In this document: in pieces, positions 1 through 6,741 of the stretch
How positions within the stretch are numbered: position 1 is the stretch's first letter
Layout of the letters: each line of letters opens with the position of its first letter
Assembly (NCBI GenBank): GCA_028723545.1
Contig: JAQYER010000141.1
Location: 1-8,652 of the forward strand
DNA from: Caryophanales bacterium
GTDB lineage: Bacteria; Bacillota_I; Bacilli_A; RFN20; CAG-826
Length of the DNA stretch: 8,652 bases
Direction of reading: 5' to 3'
The notes under the pieces: generated by a model
Told to the model about the DNA's origin: nothing
What the model saw: only the letters and a program-made list of their open reading frames with translations
Databases searched by the model: none
Made by a program: the position numbers and the translations under genes

Positions 1-1782
1 GCACCTGCCTCACACTTATCTACTTTATGTAACCAAATGGTTAACTTCTTAGGAATTATGCAAAATGAATGGGCAGGAGCGCAAGCATTCTCATCATTTG
101 ATACTTATTTAGCACCTTTTGTTAAAAAAGACGGATTAACATATAAAGAAGTTAAACAATGTATCCAATCATTTATTTATGGCGTTAACACTCCATCTAG
201 ATGGGGAACACAAGCGCCATTCACAAACATTACTTTAGACTGGACTGTCCCAGATGATATGGCGGAACTTAACTGTATCGTCGGCGGTAAAGAAATGGAT
301 TTCAAATACAAAGATTGTGTTGAAGAAATGAGAATGGTCAACAAAGCCTTTATTGAAATCATGATTGAAGGTGATGCGAATGGTCGTGGATTCCAATATC
401 CAATTCCAACATATTCAATTACAAGAGATTTCGATTGGAGCGAAACTGAAAACAATAAATTATTATTTGAAATGACCGCTAAATACGGCACTCCATATTT
501 CTCAAATTATATTAACTCAGATATGGAACCAAGCGATGTTCGTTCTATGTGTTGTCGTTTACGTCTTGATTTACGTGAATTACGTAAAAAATCAGGGGGA
601 TTCTTTGGATCAGGAGAATCAACAGGTTCTGTTGGTGTTGTTACTATCAATATGCCACGTATTGCTTATCTTGCAACTGATGAAAAAGATTTCTATAACC
701 GCTTAGAAAAATTAATGAATATTTCAGCGCGTTCATTAAAAATCAAACGTAATGTTATTACAACATTATTAGATGCTGGATTATATCCATATACAAAAAG
801 ATATTTAGGAACATTTAATAACCACTTCTCAACCATTGGTTTAGTTGGTATGAATGAAGCTTGCTTAAATGCTCGTTGGATTGGTGAAGATTTAACAAAT
901 GAAAAAGCTCAAAAATTCACTAAAGATGTCCTTAATTTCATGAGAAATAAATTATCAGATTATCAAGAACAATATGGTGATTTATATAACCTTGAAGCTA
1001 CACCGGCTGAATCAACTTCATATCGTTTAGCAAAACACGATGTTAAAAAATATCCAGATATCATCACCGCGTCAGACAATGAAGACGCTCCATATTACAC
1101 TAACTCATCACATCTTCCAGTTGGATATACAGATGATATTTTTGCTGCATTAGATATTCAAAATGATTTACAAACACTTTATACATCAGGAACTGTTTTC
1201 CACTGTTTCTTAGGACAAAAACTTCCTTCTTGGAAATCATGTATGAATCTTGTTCGTAAAATTGCTGAAAATTACGAAATTCCATATTATACAATGTCAC
1301 CAACATATTCAGTATGTCGTGATCACGGATATATTACTGGTGAAGTATATCAATGTCCTCATTGTGGTAAACCAACTGAAGTTTATTCACGTATTACTGG
1401 ATATTATCGTCCAATCCAAAACTGGAACGTTGGAAAAACTGAAGAATTTAAAAATCGTCGCACATATGTTTTAGAAAATTCTCACCTTAAAAACGAAAGA
1501 TCAGTTTCTGCTTGTGAATGTGAATCAAAAGAAGAAACAATTAATATCCCACAAGAAATCATGTTATTTGGCACAAAAACATGCCCAAATTGCAAAATGG
1601 CAAAAATGCTTTTAGAAAAAGCTAACATTAAATATGTTTGGGTTGATGCTGAAGAAGAAAAAGAAAAAACAATTGCTTTAAATATTAAAAAAGCTCCAAC
1701 TTTAGTTGTTCCAAACGGAAGCGGATTTGATTTCTACGAAAACGCTTCCAACATTAAAGGATTTATTGAATCACAAAAATAA
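1..1782 (+). CDS. nrdD: Anaerobic ribonucleoside-triphosphate reductase (class III NrdD) with fused C-terminal redoxin domain, 5'-truncated by window
   Basis: This enzyme reduces ribonucleoside triphosphates to dNTPs anaerobically, using a glycyl radical. The frame is open from base 1, so the N-terminal part (usually an ATP-cone plus part of the barrel) lies outside. Residues below count from the ATG at base 37, which is internal. Family landmarks are QNEWAGAQAFSSFDTYLAPF, the TPSRWGTQAPFTN block, MCCRLRLDL (C173 the likely thiyl-radical cysteine), a zinc-site-like C427...H430...C440-PH-C443, and the glycyl-radical loop RITGYYRP (G455, bases 1399-1401). The sequence resembles the thioredoxin-dependent NrdD type known from Thermotoga maritima and Neisseria bacilliformis rather than the formate-using E. 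coli/T4 type. Unusually, the chain continues past the normal end (about residue 480) through a linker with C493-E-C495. It then enters a glutaredoxin/NrdH-like domain (about 507-581) with C516-PN-C519 and a cis-proline APT at 553-555. The flavoprotein gene follows one base after the stop. The reductase call is very secure; the redoxin as its own reductant is inference. Confidence 0.96.
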   Translation, partial: APASHLSTLCNQMVNFLGIMQNEWAGAQAFSSFDTYLAPFVKKDGLTYKEVKQCIQSFIYGVNTPSRWGTQAPFTNITLDWTVPDDMAELNCIVGGKEMDFKYKDCVEEMRMVNKAFIEIMIEGDANGRGFQYPIPTYSITRDFDWSETENNKLLFEMTAKYGTPYFSNYINSDMEPSDVRSMCCRLRLDLRELRKKSGGFFGSGESTGSVGVVTINMPRIAYLATDEKDFYNRLEKLMNISARSLKIKRNVITTLLDAGLYPYTKRYLGTFNNHFSTIGLVGMNEACLNARWIGEDLTNEKAQKFTKDVLNFMRNKLSDYQEQYGDLYNLEATPAESTSYRLAKHDVKKYPDIITASDNEDAPYYTNSSHLPVGYTDDIFAALDIQNDLQTLYTSGTVFHCFLGQKLPSWKSCMNLVRKIAENYEIPYYTMSPTYSVCRDHGYITGEVYQCPHCGKPTEVYSRITGYYRPIQNWNVGKTEEFKNRRTYVLENSHLKNERSVSACECESKEETINIPQEIMLFGTKTCPNCKMAKMLLEKANIKYVWVDAEEEKEKTIALNIKKAPTLVVPNGSGFDFYENASNIKGFIESQK

Positions 1783-1783
1783 T

Positions 1784-2689
1784 ATGTTTGATGTTGTTGT
1801 TATTGGAGCTGGCGTTGCTGGAATGACTGCCGCGCTTAATGCTCGTCGCGGAGGAAAAACTGTTTTATTAATTGAACAGGAAACGATTGGTGGACAAATC
1901 GCTGTTTCACCACGCGTTGAAAACATTCCTTCTATTAAAGAAATTTCTGGGGAACAATATTCTTCAATGCTTTTTGAACAAATTTCTGATTTAGGAGTTG
2001 ATTTTGAATTAGAAAAAGTTTTATCAATCAACAAAGAAGATAATATTTTCAAAATTACAACCGATTACAATGTTCATGAAGCAAAAACAGTTATTATTGC
2101 TTGTGGAGTTAAACCTCGTCACATCGGAGTTGAACGCGAAGAAGAATTAATTGGTAAAGGTGTTTCTTATTGTGCAGTTTGTGATGGGGCCTTTTTCAAA
2201 GGTGAAGATGTTGCTTTAATTGGTGACGCTAATACGGCGTTACAATACGCATTACAGTTATCTAGTTATTGTAATCATGTATATATATGCGCTTTATTTG
2301 ATCATTTGTTTGCTGATGATATTTTGTGCCAAAGAGTAAAGAACACTGAAAACATTTCAATTGATTATGAAATTGAATTAAAACAATTTATTGGTGAAGA
2401 TTCATTAACTGGATTAATATTCGAAAACACTAAAACACACGAAATTAAAAAATATGATGTTAAAGCGGCTTTTATAGCAATTGGTCAAATACCTGATAAC
2501 GATAGATACGCAAATCTAGTTGAATTAGATAGAGGATATATTGTCACTAATGAATTAATGGAAACTAAAACAGAAGGATTATACGCTGCTGGAGATTGTC
2601 GCAAAAAAACATTTAGACAAGTTGTTACAGCGGAAAACGATGGCATGATTGCCGCCTTACGTGCGATTAATTATTTAAATTCTCATTAA
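1784..2689 (+). CDS. Thioredoxin-reductase-like FAD flavoprotein lacking canonical NADPH motifs
   Basis: This 301-aa protein has the length and layout of low-molecular-weight thioredoxin reductase. The FAD Rossmann motif is GAGVAG (8-13), with E31 at the end of strand 2. GGQ follows at 36-38, and the redox pair is C130-AV-C133 followed by DG. The C-terminal FAD motif is AAGDC with RQVVTAENDG. The nucleotide-binding half departs from the family: GGGDSA is replaced by G147-DANTA, with the third glycine now alanine, and the HRRxxxR segment that holds the NADPH 2'-phosphate is replaced by CALFDHLFA (169-177). Pyridine-nucleotide-independent relatives (ferredoxin-dependent flavin thioredoxin reductase of clostridia, and the deeply rooted cyanobacterial form) show similar losses, so ferredoxin is a possible donor; this is inference. 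The ATG at 1784 is preferred over an in-frame ATG at 1706 because the Rossmann strand starts immediately after it. It has no Shine-Dalgarno sequence and lies one base after the nrdD stop, which suggests translational coupling. The likely partner is the NrdD redoxin domain. Confidence 0.9.
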   Translation: MFDVVVIGAGVAGMTAALNARRGGKTVLLIEQETIGGQIAVSPRVENIPSIKEISGEQYSSMLFEQISDLGVDFELEKVLSINKEDNIFKITTDYNVHEAKTVIIACGVKPRHIGVEREEELIGKGVSYCAVCDGAFFKGEDVALIGDANTALQYALQLSSYCNHVYICALFDHLFADDILCQRVKNTENISIDYEIELKQFIGEDSLTGLIFENTKTHEIKKYDVKAAFIAIGQIPDNDRYANLVELDRGYIVTNELMETKTEGLYAAGDCRKKTFRQVVTAENDGMIAALRAINYLNSH

Positions 2690-3372
2690 TAACTTCTTAA
2701 TTCAATATCATTAATATATTTAGATAAAACGTCTTTCATTTGAAGGGCGTTTTCTTTTGAAACTGGATGTAACCCTCTTTTAATGCAAGTATCAGAATCG
2801 ATAAATTTTTGAAGTCGATATTTTTTCGCTCCACAAATCATTTTACCGATTTTTTCGATAGTATCGATATCGTGGAATTCTTCAATTAATGTTGTTCTAA
2901 ACTCATAATCAATATTGCTGTTAATTAAAAAAGAGATAGTTTCTTGGATGTTTTTTAAATTTACATTAGTGCCAGACACATCATTATAATTATCTAAAGA
3001 TCCTTTTATATCCATAGCAATATAATCAATTAGATTTTTATTAACCAATTTTTTAATTATTTTTGGATTTGTTCCATTAGTGTCTAATTTAACTTCATAT
3101 CCTATTTTTTTAATTTGGATAATCTTGTCTTCCAAATCATCCATTAATGTTGGTTCTCCACCTGTAATTACAACTGCATCCATTATTCCTTTTCTTCGAT
3201 TAAGGAACGCTAAAACATCGTCCCAAGGAATAATATTGTTGTTTGTTTTATTAACTAATTGAGCGTTGTGGCAAAAAGGGCAACGAAAATTACAACCTTC
3301 CATAAATAAGGTACACGCAATTTTTTCGTCATAATCAACAAGGGATAATTTTTCTAAACCAACAAAATCCAT
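2686..3372 (-). CDS. nrdG: Anaerobic ribonucleotide reductase activating protein, radical SAM (NrdG-type activase)
   Basis: This activase uses a 4Fe-4S cluster and S-adenosylmethionine to make the glycyl radical on NrdD. The 228-aa protein begins with the family signature GLEKLSLVDY and KIACTLF. The radical SAM motif C27-NFR-C31-PF-C34 is followed by HN, and the SAM-binding GGEPT lies at 71-75. DTNGT and YIAMDIKGS are further radical SAM core strands. Length and motifs fit the NrdG2-like activase subfamily, longer than the roughly 150-aa E. coli NrdG. The gene is convergent with the flavoprotein gene and the two coding ends overlap by 4 bp (2686-2689), so it is not co-transcribed with nrdD. 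It has its own promoter. The ATG at 3370-3372 is fixed by the conserved N-terminus directly after it; there is no Shine-Dalgarno sequence. Assignment as the NrdD activase rests on the motifs plus adjacency; other activases of glycyl radical enzymes share the fold. Confidence 0.92.
   Translation of the reverse strand: MDFVGLEKLSLVDYDEKIACTLFMEGCNFRCPFCHNAQLVNKTNNNIIPWDDVLAFLNRRKGIMDAVVITGGEPTLMDDLEDKIIQIKKIGYEVKLDTNGTNPKIIKKLVNKNLIDYIAMDIKGSLDNYNDVSGTNVNLKNIQETISFLINSNIDYEFRTTLIEEFHDIDTIEKIGKMICGAKKYRLQKFIDSDTCIKRGLHPVSKENALQMKDVLSKYINDIELRSY
2726..2758 (+). terminator. Intrinsic terminator of the nrdD-flavoprotein operon, embedded in the 3' end of nrdG
   Basis: On the + strand, AAAACGTCTTTC (2726-2737) pairs fully with GAAGGGCGTTTT (2742-2753) around the loop ATTT. 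This gives a 12-bp stem containing two G-U wobbles (2732 with 2747, 2734 with 2745). It continues as C then TTTT, giving a U-rich tail. The hairpin begins 36 bases after the flavoprotein stop codon. On the - strand the two wobbles become A-C mismatches and the tail is poorer in U, so read-through of nrdG mRNA is expected. Termination activity is inferred from structure only. Confidence 0.72.
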
Positions 3373-3380
3373 ACTAAAAA

Positions 3381-3409
3381 ATTATAATCTTTATTGTTTT
3401 AGTTGTTAA
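3381..3409 (-). promoter_or_regulatory. Sigma-A type promoter of nrdG, predicting a leaderless transcript
   Basis: On the - strand, TTAACA (3404-3409, five of six matches to the -35 consensus) is separated by exactly 17 bases from a perfect TATAAT (3381-3386). Only eight bases (TTTTTAGT) lie between the -10 box and the nrdG ATG. The expected start of transcription is therefore 0-3 bases before the start codon, which leaves no room for a ribosome binding site. The -35 box overlaps a GTTAAC palindrome (3405-3410). Confidence 0.75.
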
Positions 3410-3433
3410 CGATAAATAATAATATTTTTTTAT

Positions 3434-3461
3434 ATGAACTTTTTATAAAGTTGCATATAAT
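3434..3461 (+). promoter_or_regulatory. Promoter of the polytopic membrane protein gene, predicting a leaderless transcript
   Basis: A perfect TATAAT (3456-3461) ends six bases before the ATG at 3468, so transcription should start at or next to the start codon. The -35 region is weak: ATGAAC (3434-3439) with a 16-base spacer matches three of six positions. The spacer contains a 6-bp inverted repeat, AACTTT (3437-3442) and AAAGTT (3447-3452) around TTAT, which could be an operator. It stands back to back with the nrdG promoter in a 95-bp intergenic region. Confidence 0.6.
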
Positions 3462-3467
3462 TTAGAC

Positions 3468-4928
3468 ATGGAATTTATAAAAACAAATAGTTTAAAGAAA
3501 TTTGCCAAAAGCAGCGAATCAATAATTGTATTCGTTATTTTAGAATTATTGGGATTAATGTGTTTTGGTCTTGGCGGACTAAATAATATTTATTTTGTTG
3601 TTGGAATTATTATTAATATATTCTCTATTCCTTTTTTATTAATTAATTCAACAAAAGAAGAATTAAAACAATTTTGCTTATTTTTGATTCCTTTTATTTT
3701 AATGTCTTTATTAATTTGCTTTGGAAGCATGTATAAGGGAATTGGGTTAGGATTTAATAATTTATTGTCGTTTTTAGCGTTAATTTCCTTTGTGATGATT
3801 GGTTATAGCGCGCGAAGAATCAAGTCTTTTAAAATTGAAACAGCGTTATATATTATCGGTGGTGGATTAATGCTTGTAACATTAATATCTATGCTTGTTA
3901 CCTGGTTTAATTATGGTTTATTTCACGCGATTAAATATGCGGATACACCAATATATTATTACAACGGATCATTATTTGATGTCACAAAAGAGTCATCTTG
4001 GTTATTAGGATTTTCTATTTTAGAAGTGTCTTTACAATATTCTGGATTGTTTGGATTTTTATGTTCTTTATATTTAATAGGGTTGTTATTTATTAATCCA
4101 AAAAAAGATATTAAGAAATTTTTGATTTTCTTAATCATTGGATTAGTTGGTTTAATTTCATTAATTACAGTAGTCAATAAAATGGCGTTGTTATTATTAA
4201 TTCCTTCATATATTATCGCCTTGCTTTATCGGTTTGTTCCTTCAGGCAAAGCTAATCAAAAGCGAGCAGACATTGCTTTTATAATCGTTATGATTATGGT
4301 ATTTGCTGGATTATTTGTGGCGATTTTAAATAATTATGTTCCTTCTGTTTCAAAAATTATCGCATCTAATCGTATATTAAATAAATTTTTTAATGCGACA
4401 TATATGGATGAAGTAAACGTTGTTTTATCTAAAGTATTTACAAATGGATATTTCTTTGGAGTGCCACCAACATTATTAAATGGTGAAATAATAACAACTA
4501 ACACCAGAATGTTTGAAGCTGAATTATTAAAAGAAGGCGGATTCTTTGCTTTATTTTTCTTTATTATCTTTATTGTTTTTGTCTATTTATCATTAAGAAA
4601 ATATAACCAAAGAACAACTGATTCAAAATTATCAAAGATTATGGTTATTTCGATTATTTTTGGATTATTTATTTATTCTTCATTAAATTTTGATGGATTC
4701 TATGTTGTCCATAATAGTGGAGAATATCACCCATTTTTCCGTTCATTAACAACACTTATGATGTTATTTTTAGTCGGATATAGCTTTAACCCAATATTTA
4801 AAAAAGATGTTGAATTATATATAGACACTGATGAATTTAAAAGAGGAATTATTGTTGAAGATAATAGTGAAAAGCAAATTAAAAAAGATAAAGATTACCA
4901 ATTTGATGAGGATGACTTAAATGAATAA
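3468..4928 (+). CDS. Polytopic membrane protein, O-antigen ligase/polymerase-like
   Basis: This is a 486-aa integral membrane protein with about 11-12 hydrophobic segments, near residues 17-37, 41-59, 68-86, 97-113, 126-147, 178-209 (one long or two), 217-236, 239-255, 268-288, 358-376, 390-405 and 425-441. A large loop (about 289-357) precedes MFEAELLKEGGFFALFF. This resembles the segment of Wzy/WaaL-type O-antigen polymerases and ligases in which a loop leads into an 'E-L-G' stretch before a late membrane helix. Another loop lies at 148-177. The C-terminal tail (about 445-486) is highly charged, ends in DEDDLNE and is probably cytoplasmic. Such proteins join or polymerise lipid-linked glycans at the outer face of the membrane. 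Sequence support here is topology and a loose motif, so the function is tentative. Its 3' end overlaps the lipoprotein gene by 8 bp, indicating a two-gene operon. The ATG at 3468 sits six bases after a -10 box. Confidence 0.6.
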   Translation: MEFIKTNSLKKFAKSSESIIVFVILELLGLMCFGLGGLNNIYFVVGIIINIFSIPFLLINSTKEELKQFCLFLIPFILMSLLICFGSMYKGIGLGFNNLLSFLALISFVMIGYSARRIKSFKIETALYIIGGGLMLVTLISMLVTWFNYGLFHAIKYADTPIYYYNGSLFDVTKESSWLLGFSILEVSLQYSGLFGFLCSLYLIGLLFINPKKDIKKFLIFLIIGLVGLISLITVVNKMALLLLIPSYIIALLYRFVPSGKANQKRADIAFIIVMIMVFAGLFVAILNNYVPSVSKIIASNRILNKFFNATYMDEVNVVLSKVFTNGYFFGVPPTLLNGEIITTNTRMFEAELLKEGGFFALFFFIIFIVFVYLSLRKYNQRTTDSKLSKIMVISIIFGLFIYSSLNFDGFYVVHNSGEYHPFFRSLTTLMMLFLVGYSFNPIFKKDVELYIDTDEFKRGIIVEDNSEKQIKKDKDYQFDEDDLNE

Positions 4929-5835
4929 GAAGAAATTAATTGTTTTATTTGTATTTGCATTCCTTTTATCAGGTTGCAAAGATAAAGTTAATGAACTATA
5001 TGATGGGAATGCTTATGCTTCCGAAAATTTTATTGATAATTATTATGAAATTTGGAATGAAGATTTAATTAATAACGTTTCTTCAACAATAAATTATGAA
5101 TTAACAGTTGATAATCCAGAAACTCCTAATTCAGAAGGAATTGTAAAAATCGATTATAAGCAACGTGTTGCGATGGGAATAAATCCGTCATTAAATTATA
5201 TTGATGCGGTTGATCAAATTAATCCTGACACCAAAGAATATTTAAATTGGTTTGACGACACACCTATTGAAGATAAAGGAAAAGGGTTTGGTCCAACAAA
5301 AAATTTATCAACAATTGATAAAAGTTTTGCTTATGGTTATTTATCTAAATTATATGATGGAAGAATTCAATGTGATGGATATTATGCAAAATCACGTGTT
5401 CAATTATCGGATATTGGTTATGGAGCGTCTTTCCCAAAACAATTAGAAAGCGCGAAATACATTGGTTTATCACTTCGTGGAGGAACAACTTGCGAAAGAC
5501 AATTTTCAACTATTCCAACAGTGAATTTTAATTTATCTTTTTATTCATATGATTTTAACAACAAATCATATACAAAATATTCTTATATTATTAATGATTG
5601 CCCAGTAATCACTAATAGTGGTGGTCGCACCGAATTGATTAGCTTTTATTTCAAAGACACACCTCTTGGGAATATTCCTCAAAACGTCACCGCTATGTCA
5701 ATTGAATATGAATTATCATCTTCGATGTATGATGATTTAATTACTGATCCTAGACAATATGATGAAAACGATTCAAAACAATTATTTTCAATCATGCTTT
5801 ATGAAGTATTAATTCCAGATTCTACTTGGAAATAA
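4921..5835 (+). CDS. Putative lipoprotein of unknown function, coupled to the membrane protein gene
   Basis: This 304-aa exported protein has a lipoprotein signal peptide: MNKKK, a hydrophobic core, and the lipobox LLSG-C19. C19 is the predicted lipid-anchored residue, placing the protein on the outer face of the membrane. The mature part is hydrophilic and aromatic-rich. From about residue 150 it is dominated by alternating beta-type stretches (ASFPKQLESAKYIGLSLRGG, then NFNLSFYSYDF, then AMSIEYELSS), which suggests a beta-sandwich such as a carbohydrate-binding-like domain. That is a guess from texture, not a recognised family. It contains three further cysteines (C151, C191, C227). The start codon lies inside the end of the upstream gene, with GAGGA (4908-4912) eight bases before it, a good Shine-Dalgarno sequence. 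Co-expression with the O-antigen-ligase-like protein suggests a role in surface glycan assembly. The stop codon abuts that of the convergent ATP-grasp gene with no gap. Confidence 0.8.
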   Translation: MNKKKLIVLFVFAFLLSGCKDKVNELYDGNAYASENFIDNYYEIWNEDLINNVSSTINYELTVDNPETPNSEGIVKIDYKQRVAMGINPSLNYIDAVDQINPDTKEYLNWFDDTPIEDKGKGFGPTKNLSTIDKSFAYGYLSKLYDGRIQCDGYYAKSRVQLSDIGYGASFPKQLESAKYIGLSLRGGTTCERQFSTIPTVNFNLSFYSYDFNNKSYTKYSYIINDCPVITNSGGRTELISFYFKDTPLGNIPQNVTAMSIEYELSSSMYDDLITDPRQYDENDSKQLFSIMLYEVLIPDSTWK

Positions 5836-6735
5836 TTATTTATTAATATCTAACCATTCACCCATTTCAAAATCACATTTATCATCATCTAATATAAGTG
5901 TGCCTTTTGCTGGAGTGAAAGTCATTTCTCCAAAATATATTTTCCCATTAATGTTATATAAGTCTACTCTAACAAAAGGAAATGGTTTTGCTAATAATTC
6001 CGCTATTTCGACCATCTTATTCCAATTTGATGGAGGGGTTATTTCTTTATCTGATTTTTTCCAACCATTAAATTGAGAACCATCAAAATTTGTCCAATCA
6101 ATATAATAATTATTATATCTAATGTTTTCATTTCTTCCGGTAACTACATACATTGATTTAGCAACTCCATTAAAGACATGGATTTTATATTCAACTGGGA
6201 GATGTTCAATTTCTCCAATATATTGTTCGATAATAATTCGAGGCTTAATTGGAGAATAATGTTTTTCTAAAGTTTTATTTCCATAATTGGTTTTAAGCCA
6301 TTTATTAAATGTTTTTCTTAATTTCTTAATATCAATTAATTGCTTATCCTTTATTATTTTATTAAACGCACATGCGTGCGTGCATTTCATCACAAAACTA
6401 TTTGGTAATTGACTAAAATCAATATCATCAAAATGATCATATATTCCATAAATAGGAATTAAAATATCTTCTAAACCATTATCTTTTACATATTGTCTAA
6501 CTCCATCTCGAGAGGCGCATTGACTTACTAGTGGGTTATTAGGATATGTATATAAACGTAAATATTGCAATTTCTCAGTATAACGAACTGGGTTTTTTAA
6601 ATTCAATTTATGATGCGTAATATATTTATATTGCAATTTAACATAAGTAACAGGAAATAACACCCTTACCACTGAACGGAAAGGAAGACATAATAACCTT
6701 TTAAATTTGTTCTCTTTTAAATTTGGATTAGCCAT
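5836..6735 (-). CDS. ATP-grasp protein of the TupA-like family (surface polymer biosynthesis)
   Basis: This 299-aa protein shows the pattern of the TupA-like ATP-grasp family, often annotated as glycosyltransferase or amidoligase. An N-terminal basic/hydrophobic segment (about 10-40) leads to TEKLQ (53-57). Next come CASRDGVRQYV (73-83) and the nucleotide-binding strand VMKCTH (115-120). Then follow IIIEQYIG, VEYKIHVFNG, and the metal-binding end RVDLYN (D258) with FGEMTFTPAKG (E270). ATP-grasp enzymes ligate a carboxylate to an amine or similar nucleophile through an acyl-phosphate; TupA itself is linked to teichuronopeptide in Bacillus. Here a substrate in cell-wall or capsular polymer synthesis is inferred from the family and the neighbouring O-antigen-ligase-like gene. 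The usual small-residue loop after KxxH (HGSG in many members) reads HACAFN. The gene is convergent to the lipoprotein and divergent from the large lipoprotein. The start ATG (6733-6735) follows a -10 box by six bases and has no Shine-Dalgarno sequence. Confidence 0.85.
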   Translation of the reverse strand: MANPNLKENKFKRLLCLPFRSVVRVLFPVTYVKLQYKYITHHKLNLKNPVRYTEKLQYLRLYTYPNNPLVSQCASRDGVRQYVKDNGLEDILIPIYGIYDHFDDIDFSQLPNSFVMKCTHACAFNKIIKDKQLIDIKKLRKTFNKWLKTNYGNKTLEKHYSPIKPRIIIEQYIGEIEHLPVEYKIHVFNGVAKSMYVVTGRNENIRYNNYYIDWTNFDGSQFNGWKKSDKEITPPSNWNKMVEIAELLAKPFPFVRVDLYNINGKIYFGEMTFTPAKGTLILDDDKCDFEMGEWLDINK

Positions 6736-6741
6736 ATTAAA

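Noticed and set aside
177..491. Short open frames antisense to or out of frame with nrdD, the flavoprotein, nrdG, the membrane protein and the lipoprotein
   Set aside because: They lie inside well-supported genes, have no ribosome sites or recognisable domains, and are expected by chance in AT-rich genes.
1706..1783. Longer start for the flavoprotein at the in-frame ATG 1706
   Set aside because: It would overlap the nrdD redoxin domain by 77 bases and add residues unlike any thioredoxin reductase. The Rossmann strand begins directly after the ATG at 1784.
5912..5943. GGAG...CTCC hairpin followed by AAAATATATTTT as a terminator for the lipoprotein operon
   Set aside because: The stem is only four solid pairs with a long loop, and the following tract is A-rich first. 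It does not resemble the convincing terminator at 2726-2758.
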